From assembly GCA_023512345.1 (NCBI GenBank), contig JAILZT010000001.1:562599-626598 (forward strand): a stretch of DNA of 64,000 nt. The letters run 5' to 3'. The number at the start of each line of letters is the position of its first letter. The first letter of the stretch is position 1. A model generated the notes under the pieces. That model saw only the letters and a list, made by a program, of their open reading frames with translations, did not search any database and was not told where the DNA came from. Positions 16,088 through 25,421 of this stretch are shown piece by piece. The position numbers were made by a program, and so were the translations under genes. This DNA is from Paenibacillus sp. GTDB taxonomy: Bacteria > Bacillota > Bacilli > Paenibacillales > Paenibacillaceae.

Positions 16088-17104
16088 ATGAACAAAAAAG
16101 GGTCGTTATACGCTTTATTTCTCAGTCTAGTCCTACTGTTGCCAGGTTGTAGTTCGCTTGCTGTTCTGAACCCTAAAGGTCCGGCTGCACGAACTATATC
16201 TGACACGATCATCCTTTCCATTCTAGTGATGCTTGGTGTTCTAGCAGTTGTCTACATCTTATACATCTTTGTTCTTGTTAAATATCGGGCAAAGAAAAGT
16301 AACGAAGGCTATATTCCTCCACATGAAGAGGGTAATGTATGGCTCGAAGCCATTTGGATTATTATTCCGATTATCATCGTGGCCTTCCTCTCCGTTGTAA
16401 CTGTTAAAACAACGACTGAGGTAGAAAACGTAGCAGCGGAATATAAAGATCAGAAGCCTCTCGTAATTTACGCTTCTTCCTCCAACTGGAAATGGCATTT
16501 CAGCTATCCTGAGGAAGGCATCGAAACGGTAAACTACGTAAATATGCCAGTACACCGGGCCGTAGAATTCAGAATGTACTCTTTCGGCACAATTACAAGC
16601 TTGTGGATTCCTCAGCTTGCCGGACAGAAGTATGCGATGAGCGACATGCTTACAACGCTGCATCTTTCAGCTGACACAGAGGGTTCTTATATAGGTAAGA
16701 ACGCGAACTTCAGTGGTAAAGGCTTTGCTCACATGGAATTCGAAGCTCTTGTCATGAACAGCAAACAATATGATGAATGGGTGAAAGAGGTTAAAGAAAC
16801 GGCAGAGCCCCTAACAGAGGATACTTTCAAAGATCTTCTGGCTATCGAGCATATTGGCCGCAAAAGCTTCTCCTCCACTCACCTTTCCTTCAGCCCTCCT
16901 CCTATGGAGCATAGTGAGATGGATGAGGAAATGGATCATGAAAATATGGATAACGGGAACATGGAACATCAGGATAATAAGGAGATTCATCCTTCACCTG
17001 AGCCATCCAGCGAAACAGAGTTCGACGGTGTACCTGACCCGGAACTGGATCAACCACTTCCCAGCTCACCAGTAGAAGAACATACATCACACAATAGTAA
17101 CTAG
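16088..17104 (+). CDS. qoxA: Cytochrome aa3 quinol oxidase subunit II
   Basis: 338 residues. Lipoprotein signal with lipobox LLPGC, then two membrane helices and an extracytoplasmic cupredoxin-like domain (about 120-260). The copper-A ligands of cytochrome c oxidases are absent, as expected for a quinol oxidase; SSNWKWHFSYPEEGIETVNY is typical of QoxA/CyoA. The last 70 residues are unusual: a Met/His/Glu/Asp-rich stretch (MEHSEMDEEMDHENMDNGNM then EHQDNKEIH) followed by a Pro/Ser/Glu tail, on the outside of the membrane, possibly copper-binding. RBS GGAAGGAG precedes the ATG. First gene of qoxABCD. Confidence 0.95.
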   Translation: MNKKGSLYALFLSLVLLLPGCSSLAVLNPKGPAARTISDTIILSILVMLGVLAVVYILYIFVLVKYRAKKSNEGYIPPHEEGNVWLEAIWIIIPIIIVAFLSVVTVKTTTEVENVAAEYKDQKPLVIYASSSNWKWHFSYPEEGIETVNYVNMPVHRAVEFRMYSFGTITSLWIPQLAGQKYAMSDMLTTLHLSADTEGSYIGKNANFSGKGFAHMEFEALVMNSKQYDEWVKEVKETAEPLTEDTFKDLLAIEHIGRKSFSSTHLSFSPPPMEHSEMDEEMDHENMDNGNMEHQDNKEIHPSPEPSSETEFDGVPDPELDQPLPSSPVEEHTSHNSN

Positions 17105-17144
17105 TTTACTTGCTTAACTCAGCAACCTGAAAGGAGCCATCCTA

Positions 17145-19088
17145 ATGGATTTGGAAAGATTTAAGGTTCACGGCGAACCCTTGATATACGGAGCTATGAT
17201 TAGTATCGCTCTGGCTACGATCGGGATTATCGTCGGATTGACCTATTTTAAAAAATGGGGTTATCTTTGGCGTGAATGGCTGACCACCGTAGACCACAAA
17301 CGTATCGGGGTTATGTATATTCTAGCTGCTCTGCTTATGTTGTTCCGCGGCGGTATTGACGCTATGATGATGCGTCTGCAAACGGCGGCCCCTGATCTGA
17401 AATTTCTCGATGCACAGCATTATAATGAGGTATTTACCACCCACGGCCTGATAATGATTCTATTCATGGCGATGCCATTTATTATCGGCCTGATGAATGT
17501 TATCATCCCGCTGCAGATCGGGGCCAGGGACGTTGCCTTCCCACGATTGAATGCTGTCAGCTTCTGGCTCTTCTTCTTCGGAGCGATGCTGCTGAATATT
17601 TCATTTGTTATCGGTGGATCACCGGATGCTGGCTGGTCCGCATACTTCCCACTCGCGAGTCTGGAATTTAGTCCGACGGTTGGTAATAACTATTACTCGC
17701 TGGCCTTACAGATTTCGGGTATCGGTACGTTGATTACAGGCGTCAACTTCATTGTGACGATCCTGAAGATGCGTGCACCTGGTATGACATTGATGAAAAT
17801 GCCAATGTTCACCTGGTCCGTACTGATTACGAACATAATCATCGTTTTCGCATTCCCAGTGCTTACAGTAGCACTCGCTCTAATGATGTTCGACCGTCTA
17901 TTTGGTTCTCAATTCTTCACTATGGCTAATGGCGGTATGGATATGCTCTGGGCCAACCTGTTCTGGGTATGGGGACATCCTGAAGTATATATCGTTATAT
18001 TGCCAGCCTTTGGTATTTACAGTGAGATTATTGCCACCTTCTCCAAAAAGAACCTATACGGCTACACTTCGATGGTATTCAGTATGCTGATTATCTCAGT
18101 CCTATCCTTTCTGGTATGGGCCCACCATTTTTATACCATGGGTCAAGGCGCGATGGTCAACAGCTTCTTCTCCATTACGACGATGGCTATTGCGGTTCCA
18201 ACAGGAGTTAAAATCTTCAACTGGCTGTTCACGCTCCGAAAAGGGCGAATTACCTTCAACACGCCAATGTTATACACACTGGCCTTTATTCCAATCTTCA
18301 CGATTGGCGGGGTTACAGGGGTCATGTTGGCCATGGCCAGTGCCGATTATCAATACCACAACACTATGTTCCTTGTAGCGCATTTCCATTACGTGCTTAT
18401 ACCTGGTGCTGTGTTCGCCGTAATTGCAGGATTCCATTATTGGTTCCCTAAAGTATTCGGCTTCCGCCTGAATGACCGTTTGGGTAGACACGCATTCTGG
18501 TGGATCGCTATTTCCTTCAATGTAACCTTCTTCCCGCTGTTCTTCTTGGGACTGATGGGTATGACAAGACGGACTTACACGTATTCTGCAGAAACGGGCT
18601 ATGGTCCGCTTAACATGCTTTCCTTTGCAGGCGCAGTCGGCTTGTCGATTGGTTTCGTCATTCTCGTCTACAACATCTATTGGAGCACACGTTACATGCC
18701 GAAGGATACCAATGGAGATCCTTGGGATGGACGTACACTGGAATGGGCTACTAACAGTCCAATTCCTGCTTACAACTTCGCCATCGTACCTAAGGTGAAG
18801 ACGCGCGATGCCTTCTGGTCAGCCAAGCAGGATAATATCCCGCTATATGATGAGAAGATCACCAAGATTCATATGCCTAGCAATACCGGAAAACCATTTA
18901 TTCTAGGTGTTATCTTCTTCATCTGTGGATTCTCCCTAGTATTCAGCTTGTGGATTCCAGCGATCCTTTCCGGCATTGGTATCCTTATAGTTCTGGCTAC
19001 TATGTCCTTTGACAGAGACCATGGATTCTACATTCCAGCAGAAGAAGTTATTGCTACAGAAAAGAAATTGCGGGGTGAGACTGTATGA
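17145..19088 (+). CDS. qoxB: Cytochrome aa3 quinol oxidase subunit I
   Basis: 647-residue catalytic subunit with about 14-15 membrane helices that reduces oxygen to water and pumps protons. Haem-copper signatures are intact: FTTHGLIMI with the low-spin haem ligand His, WVWGHPEVYIVILPAFG with the copper-B His and cross-linked Tyr, the HH copper-B pair in FLVWAHHFYTMG, and VAHFHYVLI with the two haem ligands. TTVDHKRIG is near the N-terminus. AAAGGAG lies 8 bases before the ATG. The stop overlaps the qoxC start (ATGA). Confidence 0.97.
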   Translation: MDLERFKVHGEPLIYGAMISIALATIGIIVGLTYFKKWGYLWREWLTTVDHKRIGVMYILAALLMLFRGGIDAMMMRLQTAAPDLKFLDAQHYNEVFTTHGLIMILFMAMPFIIGLMNVIIPLQIGARDVAFPRLNAVSFWLFFFGAMLLNISFVIGGSPDAGWSAYFPLASLEFSPTVGNNYYSLALQISGIGTLITGVNFIVTILKMRAPGMTLMKMPMFTWSVLITNIIIVFAFPVLTVALALMMFDRLFGSQFFTMANGGMDMLWANLFWVWGHPEVYIVILPAFGIYSEIIATFSKKNLYGYTSMVFSMLIISVLSFLVWAHHFYTMGQGAMVNSFFSITTMAIAVPTGVKIFNWLFTLRKGRITFNTPMLYTLAFIPIFTIGGVTGVMLAMASADYQYHNTMFLVAHFHYVLIPGAVFAVIAGFHYWFPKVFGFRLNDRLGRHAFWWIAISFNVTFFPLFFLGLMGMTRRTYTYSAETGYGPLNMLSFAGAVGLSIGFVILVYNIYWSTRYMPKDTNGDPWDGRTLEWATNSPIPAYNFAIVPKVKTRDAFWSAKQDNIPLYDEKITKIHMPSNTGKPFILGVIFFICGFSLVFSLWIPAILSGIGILIVLATMSFDRDHGFYIPAEEVIATEKKLRGETV

Positions 19089-19681
19089 AAATAGATGCGT
19101 CCAAGCCGCTTGAATACGCAACAGAAGAAAACAGCAACAAGATTTTTGGTTTTTGGGTTTTCCTCGGAGCAGAAATTCCTTTGTTCGCTACGTTGTTCAC
19201 TGTCTACTTTGTAATGGTAAATCGTTATGCCAGCGGCCCTAGCGGAAGCGAGCTTTTTGAAATCGGTCCTGTATTGGTTGAAACCTTCCTGCTGCTGTCG
19301 AGCTCGTTCACAATTGGCCTTGCAGTTCATGCCATGCGGCACGGCTACAAGAAAGCCATGATGGTCTTTATGGCGATCACTCTCTTGATGGGTCTTGGCT
19401 TTATCGGTATTGAAATCGATGAATTCTTTACCTACATTCATGAGGGGGCTACGCTCCAAACCAGCGGGTTCCTATCCAGTCTATTCGTACTGCTTGGAAC
19501 ACATGGTGCCCACGTCAGCTTTGGCTTCCTGTGGGGTGTGGCGATTATGATCCAGCTCTGGCGCCAAGGTATTAACCCGGCAACTGCTAATAAAACATTT
19601 ATCTTCTCACTGTTCTGGCATTTCCTAGATGTTGTCTGGATTTTCATCTTCAGCTTCGTCTACCTGAAAGGACTGATGTGA
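19085..19681 (+). CDS. qoxC: Cytochrome aa3 quinol oxidase subunit III
   Basis: 198 residues with five membrane helices, the short QoxC/CyoC form of the COX3 family. Motifs seen: FGFWVFLGAEIPLFATLFTV at the first helix, LLLSSSFTIGLAVHAM, LGTHGAHVSFGFLWG with the conserved histidines, and FWHFLDVVWIFIFSFVYL at the end. It stabilises subunit I. Overlaps qoxB by four bases and is followed one base later by qoxD. Confidence 0.96.
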   Translation: MKIDASKPLEYATEENSNKIFGFWVFLGAEIPLFATLFTVYFVMVNRYASGPSGSELFEIGPVLVETFLLLSSSFTIGLAVHAMRHGYKKAMMVFMAITLLMGLGFIGIEIDEFFTYIHEGATLQTSGFLSSLFVLLGTHGAHVSFGFLWGVAIMIQLWRQGINPATANKTFIFSLFWHFLDVVWIFIFSFVYLKGLM

Positions 19682-19682
19682 C

Positions 19683-19976
19683 ATGATGAAGCAACTGTTT
19701 CCAATTCGCCATGTGATGGGCTATCTTGCCTCTCTACTCCTTTCTGCTGCTGCTCTTATTGTGATCTACGGGGATCTGTCATCTGGGGCTAACATGATTA
19801 TTCTGCTGGTTACAGCTATCATACAGGCTTCTCTTCAGCTGTTCGTGTTCATGCACATTGGAGAGAACGCAGATAGCAAGAAAGAGTTGTATATCAATAT
19901 CGCCTATGCGCTATTCGTTGGCCTAGTCACGATATTCGGAACTTTGTATATCTTTGTATGGGGCTGGTATTCCTAA
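19683..19976 (+). CDS. qoxD: Cytochrome aa3 quinol oxidase subunit IV
   Basis: 97 residues with three membrane helices, matching QoxD/CyoD (IVTAIIQASLQLFVFMHIGE is the family's hallmark region). Small structural subunit of the terminal oxidase. Last gene of the operon; a strong bidirectional hairpin follows. Confidence 0.93.
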   Translation: MMKQLFPIRHVMGYLASLLLSAAALIVIYGDLSSGANMIILLVTAIIQASLQLFVFMHIGENADSKKELYINIAYALFVGLVTIFGTLYIFVWGWYS

Positions 19977-19979
19977 CCC

Positions 19980-20037
19980 CAAATAAACAACAGCCCGCTC
20001 CCGGGATTCTCTACGGGGGCGGGCTGTTTGTTTATTT
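19980..20037 (+). terminator. Strong bidirectional terminator after qoxD
   Basis: AACAACAGCCCGC pairs with GCGGGCTGTTTGTT across a GC-rich inner stem (CCCG/CGGG); the stem continues into AAATAAAC/GTTTATTT, giving T-rich 3' ends on both strands. Confidence 0.88.
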
Positions 20038-20060
20038 GGGAGGAATCGAGTTACTGGAGG

Positions 20061-20284
20061 GATTCAAGTGTATAAATACAATTGGATTTGTGAAATCGAG
20101 CTAGTAGAGTGGAATCAAGTGTATATTTACATCTGAATTGGTGCAATCGAGCCACAGGGGCGGAATCTAGTGTATAAATACATCTGAATTGGCGAATTTG
20201 AGCCTCTGGAGTGGAATCTAGTGTATAAATACATCTGAATTGGCGAAATCGAGCCTCTGGAGTGAAATCCAGCCACTGAAACAA
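20061..20284. repeat. Tandem 51-bp repeat, four and a half units
   Basis: The word AGTGTAT starts at 20067, 20118, 20169 and 20220, exactly 51 bp apart; a degenerate fifth unit begins near 20271. Each unit contains GTGTATAAATACATCTGAA followed by TTGG and, later, ATCGAGCC. Because 51 is 17 codons, the minus strand keeps an open frame (20051-20284, 77 codons) with a 17-residue repeat around CIYTLDST. It has no ribosome binding site, so I treat it as a repeat, not a gene. Related units with the same period lie at 63.7 kb. Confidence 0.85.
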
Positions 20285-20287
20285 AGA

Positions 20288-20318
20288 AATAGATAGTGCG
20301 GTTTTCGCACTATCTATT
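20288..20318 (-). terminator. Intrinsic terminator of the chemoreceptor gene
   Basis: AATAGATAGTGCG, a 5-base loop and CGCACTATCTATT form a 13-bp perfect stem, followed on the minus strand by TCTTTGTTT. It lies about 50 bases beyond the stop codon. Confidence 0.75.
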
Positions 20319-20366
20319 CATCGACATCCAGTAAGTTACGGAGCCATACCTCAACTCTTCTGTACG

Positions 20367-22073
20367 CTATAGCTTAAAGCTGGACAAGCTCTTCTGCAGA
20401 TCCTCTGCCAAAGTGGCTAGATACTGTGCAGAGCTCGTCATTTCCTCCATGGCCGATAGCTGTTCCTGACTCGCAGCACTCGTATCTTGGATTCCCTCAG
20501 CCCCAGCATTCGAGATTACATTCACCTGCTCCATGGCCTCTTTTACTCCCACAGATTCGCGGGAGATATGTTCAACAGCCGTTCGGATATCCGCCGTCTG
20601 CAGCGTTGCATCCTTAATCGAGGCCTGAATCTCACTAAAAGCCTGTGACACCAAATTACTCTGGGTTACCCCCTGCGATACTAGCTGAGAACCACGTGCC
20701 ATGGATTTCATCGCACTCTCGGTTTGCTGTTGAATGTGAGTGATAATGTCTGTGATTTGAAGTGAGCTTTTGCCAGTCGCTTCTGAAAGCTTGCGGATTT
20801 CTCCGGCAACCACTGCAAATCCTCGCCCCTGTTCCCCAGCTCTAGCTGCCTCAATTGAAGCGTTAAGCGATAATAGACTAGTCTGGCTCGCGATTCCGTT
20901 AATCGTTGTAATGATAGTATTAATCTCCTCCGACAGGTTCGCGAGATTATTAACAATCACTTGGCTTCCCGACACGCTCGCGTCGATCTCTTTCATTTGA
21001 TCAATAATCTCATCTACAGCTACAGCACCACGATCTGTGGATTCAGCCACGATACCCATGAGACTCGACATTTCAGAGGTAGTCTGGTTCACAGAGGATA
21101 TATCTTCCGACATAGCCTGCACAGCTTGTGAAGTCCGGCTGATATTTGCAGTTTGCTCTTCAAATCCAGAGGCGATCTCGCCAGAAGTCTCGGCAATCAA
21201 CTGAGAAGCCAGCGTGGTCTGTTCTGAACTGGCACTCATCTCTTCCGAGGAGGCGGATAACATCTCGGCACTCTCTGCTACACCCAACATCATCGTACGC
21301 AAACTAACCAGCATTCTATTGAAGGAGCCGTTAATCACTCCGATTTCGTCTTTGGAGTTATATAAGGCCGATACGGTTAAGTCCCCTTGTTCCGCTCGCT
21401 GCATCAGTTCCTGCAGTTCCTTAAGCGGCTTCGTTATTAATCTCGTAATGACAAAACTAATTAGTACACATAGTATCAACACAACAGCAATAATAACAAA
21501 GCTTAATGTTTGGAAGCGGTTAGCATCTGATGTGTTGGCGGCATTATGGGATTCCGCCCCTTTGAGCAATATATTGGTAACCTCTTTCAGCATATCAATC
21601 ATTTTCTCACGATAGTCGCTGAAATCACCGGAATATAAATCGTAAGCTTCTTTTTCTAAGTTCTTATCCCCAAGCTGAATAATTTGGTCCCATTGAGCTC
21701 TATAGCTCGGCAGCAAGGCCCTATATTCGTTCAGCTTTTTTTTCACATTGGCATCACTATAAGATATAGCATTTAGCTGAACAAGCAGATCATTGTTTTT
21801 CTTAATTTTATCATCGATTAATTCGTGTAATGTAGCTTTGCCCGCAGCATCCTTGTTAAGCATTAACTCCAACACATAAGATTCAATAGCACGGTTATTC
21901 GTCCGCATCTGGCTAACATAGGAAATCGGCAGCAGATCCTCTGAATAGGTTTCTTGCGATCTCCCCGCCATCTTCTGAGTCGTTAGGACACCCATCAATC
22001 CAACACCAATCATCATCACAATAACAATGACCATCAGCAGAGTCATTTTAAATTTCACTTTTAAATTCTTCAT
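20367..22073 (-). CDS. Methyl-accepting chemotaxis protein, four-helix-bundle sensor type
   Basis: 568-residue membrane chemoreceptor. First membrane helix about 12-33 ([20 protein letters not shown]), extracellular four-helix-bundle sensor about 35-185, second helix about 193-215 ([18 protein letters not shown]), HAMP domain, then the cytoplasmic coiled-coil with the invariant hairpin tip [35 protein letters not shown] longer frame opens at 22208, but the ATG at 22073 starts a normal MCP and lies after a GAGAGGG; the upstream extension has no membrane or domain logic. The signal sensed is unknown. Confidence 0.92.
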   Translation of the reverse strand: MKNLKVKFKMTLLMVIVIVMMIGVGLMGVLTTQKMAGRSQETYSEDLLPISYVSQMRTNNRAIESYVLELMLNKDAAGKATLHELIDDKIKKNNDLLVQLNAISYSDANVKKKLNEYRALLPSYRAQWDQIIQLGDKNLEKEAYDLYSGDFSDYREKMIDMLKEVTNILLKGAESHNAANTSDANRFQTLSFVIIAVVLILCVLISFVITRLITKPLKELQELMQRAEQGDLTVSALYNSKDEIGVINGSFNRMLVSLRTMMLGVAESAEMLSASSEEMSASSEQTTLASQLIAETSGEIASGFEEQTANISRTSQAVQAMSEDISSVNQTTSEMSSLMGIVAESTDRGAVAVDEIIDQMKEIDASVSGSQVIVNNLANLSEEINTIITTINGIASQTSLLSLNASIEAARAGEQGRGFAVVAGEIRKLSEATGKSSLQITDIITHIQQQTESAMKSMARGSQLVSQGVTQSNLVSQAFSEIQASIKDATLQTADIRTAVEHISRESVGVKEAMEQVNVISNAGAEGIQDTSAASQEQLSAMEEMTSSAQYLATLAEDLQKSLSSFKL

Positions 22074-22225
22074 CTTTTTATTCCCGCCCTCTCTATACCC
22101 ACTAGAGTGTTTATCGGCAGAAATAGTATAAATTTGAACTATCATTCCAAGAAAAAGTCGAAAAGTAAGATTTATTGTCGAAACATCCTTATATACAAAT
22201 CCAATCAACTAATCTATTGAGAGGA

Positions 22226-22915
22226 TTAATCCTGCTGCAACAGCCCATACTTTTTACGAAACCGCTCCAAAACCTTGATCCAGCTTCCCGATAGTATGGA
22301 TAGGAAAAACACATTGGATAAAGCATGGGCCAGATCGAAATAGAAACTGGAGACGTAGGCAGCAGCAACAAGTCCCCAACTAAAAGCATCCGGAAGACTA
22401 ATGATGTACCAAATGTTCATGATCCAGCCAAAGAGAAAGCCCCAAATGAAACCAAAAACCATCATCCCCATTTTGTTCTTCATCCATCTCGTATTTCTCA
22501 GCCAGCCTGCCGTCAGTCCCACCATCCCCCAAGAAAACATTTGCCAAGGCGTCCAGGGACCTTGCCCAAAATACAGATTGGAGACAAGTGCAGCCAGCGC
22601 TCCTATGATAAGTCCAGCCTCAGCACCAAACACATACGCCGACAGAATAACAATGGTGGTTACCGGTTGCACACTAGGCAATGCCGCAAAAGGGATTCGG
22701 CTGACGGCAGCTACCGCTGACAACACAGCCAGCAGCACCAGCTCCCGCGACTCAATGTGCCTGCGTTCCAATCTAACAAATAGCGGAAACAGGGCCGCAG
22801 CAAGCAGCACTAAGCTTAGTAATATGTAATGTCGGTCCTTCAGCGCAGCAGTCAACGCTAGACCTACTATAAACAAGGCTATGGTTATTAAGAGAGGGAA
22901 GCGAAAACGTATCAT
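22226..22915 (-). CDS. ECF transporter substrate-specific (S) component, probably for cobalamin
   Basis: 229 residues, six or more membrane helices. The pattern FGAEAGLIIGALAALVSNLYFGQGPWTPWQMFSWGMVG is typical of ECF S components near the S-T contact. Start: a frame opens 15 codons earlier, but the ATG at 22915 overlaps the ATPase stop by four bases (ATGA), the usual coupling in such operons. The whole operon lies behind a cobalamin riboswitch, so vitamin B12 or a corrinoid precursor is the likely substrate, as in the CbrT type. Last gene of the operon; no strong terminator is visible after it. Confidence 0.82.
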   Translation of the reverse strand: MIRFRFPLLITIALFIVGLALTAALKDRHYILLSLVLLAAALFPLFVRLERRHIESRELVLLAVLSAVAAVSRIPFAALPSVQPVTTIVILSAYVFGAEAGLIIGALAALVSNLYFGQGPWTPWQMFSWGMVGLTAGWLRNTRWMKNKMGMMVFGFIWGFLFGWIMNIWYIISLPDAFSWGLVAAAYVSSFYFDLAHALSNVFFLSILSGSWIKVLERFRKKYGLLQQD

Positions 22916-24561
22916 TTTGATGAAGTCACATCCTCTATAGTCAATGCTTGGGGAAGCCAATCCCTAACTATACGATTTACAGCGGTAGTATAGAAATAGT
23001 TGGCACTAAAAAAAACTTCCGGAGACCCTTCTGCGGTTATGCCTCCATCGAAAAGCATCGCGCATCGTGACGCATATTTTGCCGCAAATTCCACATCATG
23101 CGTGACAATAACTATACTCTTACCCTCATCACGTAAATGCTTCAAAAAAGTGGCCAGCCTTTCCTTAGCCCCGGGGTCCAGTCCCTTGGTAGGCTCATCC
23201 AACAGGAGAATATCCGGTGTCAGCAGCAGTACCATAGCCAGTGCCACCTTCTGCTGCTGACCGCCGCTAATATCCAGCGGGTGGCTGCCATATACCTCAT
23301 GAAGCTCAAAGATGTCCAGCAGCTTCGTTATTTCCTGATGGGAGCTGGTCTCCGACAACCCCGCATACCGCGCCATATGCTGAAATTCCTCAGCTACTGT
23401 ATCCTGACTGAAATAGAGCAAGGGATTTTGCGCCAGATACCCGGCAGTGATTCCCTTAGCAACCGTAATTCTGCCCCTCTGAGGTTTGGATAGTCCAGCC
23501 ATCAGATACAGTAGTGTAGATTTGCCTGCTCCATTTCCACCGAGGATAGCCAGAACTTCATTGCGGTATAAGTTAAGGTTTAGCTTGCTGAGAATATCAG
23601 TTCCCTCTTTCTGATACCGGAAAGTGACCTCGTGACACCTGAGCAGTGATTCATGTTCCATAAGGGTGCTTTCCGCAACGGGGGCAACCCTTTCTTGCCA
23701 ATGTCCCTTGAGAAGGCCCAACTGTCCCTGTAACCAGCGTTTGCCTTCACGTACAGTCAGTGGGAGGGATGTCTCGAAAACTCCCCCCTCAAGGGGTGAG
23801 AGCGCCAGAAACAGACGCGAAGCGGTCGGAAGGTAAGAAACATGGGTCTGCGACTGTTCTTGGCCGATCCATCGTACAAGTTCCCGCGGAGTCCCTTGTG
23901 CCTTCAGAGCCCCCTCTTCCATTAACAATACACGGTCTGCCAGTGGAAAAACCTCTTCGAGCCGATGCTCACTAATAATCACAGTCATCGACATTTCCTC
24001 GTTAAGACGGTGGAGCATATGAATGAATTCACGGGCAGCAACAGGATCAAGCTGTGAAGTCGGTTCATCCAACAGCAGCAACTTAGGTCGAAGCAGCAGA
24101 ACAGAAGCTAGATTCAATAGCTGCTTTTGTCCACCAGAAAGTTCATGCACCGGCTTGTATAACAAAGGCTCCAGTCCGAACAGTCCAGCGATTTCCGCCA
24201 GTCTGCTTCGCATAACGGTTGGAGAGTAACCCATATTTTCCATCGAAAAAGCAAGCTCATGCCACACGGTATCCATAACAATTTGGGCTTCCGGATTCTG
24301 AAACACCATCCCTATGTCCTCAGCAGCTGTTTGCGTTGACAGCTCATCCAGAGACTGCCCCTTATACCAAAGAGCCCCTTCACTTAAGCCAACCGGCTTA
24401 AGTTCACGTTTCAAATGGCGCAGAAGAGTGGTTTTTCCGCAGCCGGAGGGGCCGCAGAGCACAACAAATTCACCTTCGTTTATCGTAAACGATAGGTCGT
24501 GTAAGGCCCTTTCTTGATCGGGGTAGCTGAAGGAAAGCCCCTCCGCTCGAATGATCTCCAT
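22912..24561 (-). CDS. ECF transporter fused ATPase (two ABC domains)
   Basis: 549 residues carrying both energy-coupling ATPases in one chain. Domain 1 (about 1-245): Walker A GPSGCGKTT, signature LSGGQKQLLN, Walker B LLLLDEPTSQLDP, switch His SEH. Domain 2 (about 300-530): Walker A GGNGAGKST, signature ISGGQQQKVAL, Walker B ILLLDEPTKGLDP, THDVEF. Fusion of EcfA1 and EcfA2 is seen in YkoD-type systems. Two codons of a GTG extension were dropped because AAAGGAG lies 8 bases before the ATG at 24561. The start lies 82 bases inside the T-component gene, giving tight translational coupling. Confidence 0.92.
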   Translation of the reverse strand: MEIIRAEGLSFSYPDQERALHDLSFTINEGEFVVLCGPSGCGKTTLLRHLKRELKPVGLSEGALWYKGQSLDELSTQTAAEDIGMVFQNPEAQIVMDTVWHELAFSMENMGYSPTVMRSRLAEIAGLFGLEPLLYKPVHELSGGQKQLLNLASVLLLRPKLLLLDEPTSQLDPVAAREFIHMLHRLNEEMSMTVIISEHRLEEVFPLADRVLLMEEGALKAQGTPRELVRWIGQEQSQTHVSYLPTASRLFLALSPLEGGVFETSLPLTVREGKRWLQGQLGLLKGHWQERVAPVAESTLMEHESLLRCHEVTFRYQKEGTDILSKLNLNLYRNEVLAILGGNGAGKSTLLYLMAGLSKPQRGRITVAKGITAGYLAQNPLLYFSQDTVAEEFQHMARYAGLSETSSHQEITKLLDIFELHEVYGSHPLDISGGQQQKVALAMVLLLTPDILLLDEPTKGLDPGAKERLATFLKHLRDEGKSIVIVTHDVEFAAKYASRCAMLFDGGITAEGSPEVFFSANYFYTTAVNRIVRDWLPQALTIEDVTSSK

Positions 24562-25421
24562 AACCACTTCTCCTTTACTTCCAGCCCTAGGGGGATCAAT
24601 ACAAATAAGCAGAAGCTGCCATACATCACTGCATCCTCTCCCGCATAGACCGGAGCTTTTAAACGGGGATAAATTTGTACCATTCCATACCCTTGCAGAC
24701 TAAAAATTAATGTAAGTATGCCGCTAACGGCTAATAAAATCAGAATCAAAATATCCCGACGATCCAGCTTAAAGGTGGCATAGGAACTGCGTTTTCGTAC
24801 GCCATAGCCCCGTGCCTTCATGGAGTCGGCTGTTTGCAGCGCTTCCTCCAACGACCACGTTAACAACACCTTTAGCAGTGTCATTCCATCTGACATTCTT
24901 TTGCGCAATTTCCCAGAACTGACTGTAATGCCCCTAGAGCTCTGGATCAGCGTAATCTGGCCCAGACGCCTTTGAAACAAGGGTACGAACCGGATTGACA
25001 TTAGGATCAGAAGTGCGCTTTTTGGAGCCACCGTTCCGAACAAATACATGAATTTATCGGTAGTCAGCGTAAAGTTGTACGAGATGAACACAAAGGTTAT
25101 CGTCAGCAATACAAGCATCATCATAAGTCCGTACAAGACAGCTTCAAGGGTGATTGGCTGATCGAAAGCATAGAACAAAATATGAGAACCCCGGTGTGAG
25201 AACAAAGGGTTCCATAGGACAACCGATCCCGCTATCAGCAGATAAAAAGGCAGGCCGCGCAGTAAATGGCGCCCCTGACCTTGTAAAAGCAACAAGCCTA
25301 GCACACCTGCCAGCTCCGTAAGAAGAAATAAAGGATGAAATAATAAGGTAGCAAATAACAGTAACCCTACAAAATACAGCAAGGCAACCGATGGATGCAA
25401 AGATCGGAAACCGCTGTTCAT
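24480..25421 (-). CDS. ECF transporter transmembrane (T) component
   Basis: 313 residues, about five to seven membrane helices plus a long cytoplasmic coupling region (about 150-215) with ALQTADSMKARGYG, the hallmark Ala-Arg-Gly motif by which EcfT binds the ATPases. It links ATP hydrolysis to rotation of the S component. Start ATG at 25421 overlaps the stop of the DUF4430 lipoprotein gene by four bases, so the extracellular binder and the transporter are translated as one unit. Confidence 0.9.
   Translation of the reverse strand: MNSGFRSLHPSVALLYFVGLLLFATLLFHPLFLLTELAGVLGLLLLQGQGRHLLRGLPFYLLIAGSVVLWNPLFSHRGSHILFYAFDQPITLEAVLYGLMMMLVLLTITFVFISYNFTLTTDKFMYLFGTVAPKSALLILMSIRFVPLFQRRLGQITLIQSSRGITVSSGKLRKRMSDGMTLLKVLLTWSLEEALQTADSMKARGYGVRKRSSYATFKLDRRDILILILLAVSGILTLIFSLQGYGMVQIYPRLKAPVYAGEDAVMYGSFCLFVLIPLGLEVKEKWLWRSFERRGFPSATPIKKGPYTTYRLR

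Noticed and set aside
20051..20284. 77-codon minus-strand frame with 17-residue repeats (CIYTLDST)
   Set aside because: It follows from a 51-bp DNA repeat being a multiple of three; no start signal is seen and the related locus at 63.7 kb is interrupted by stops in the same reading.
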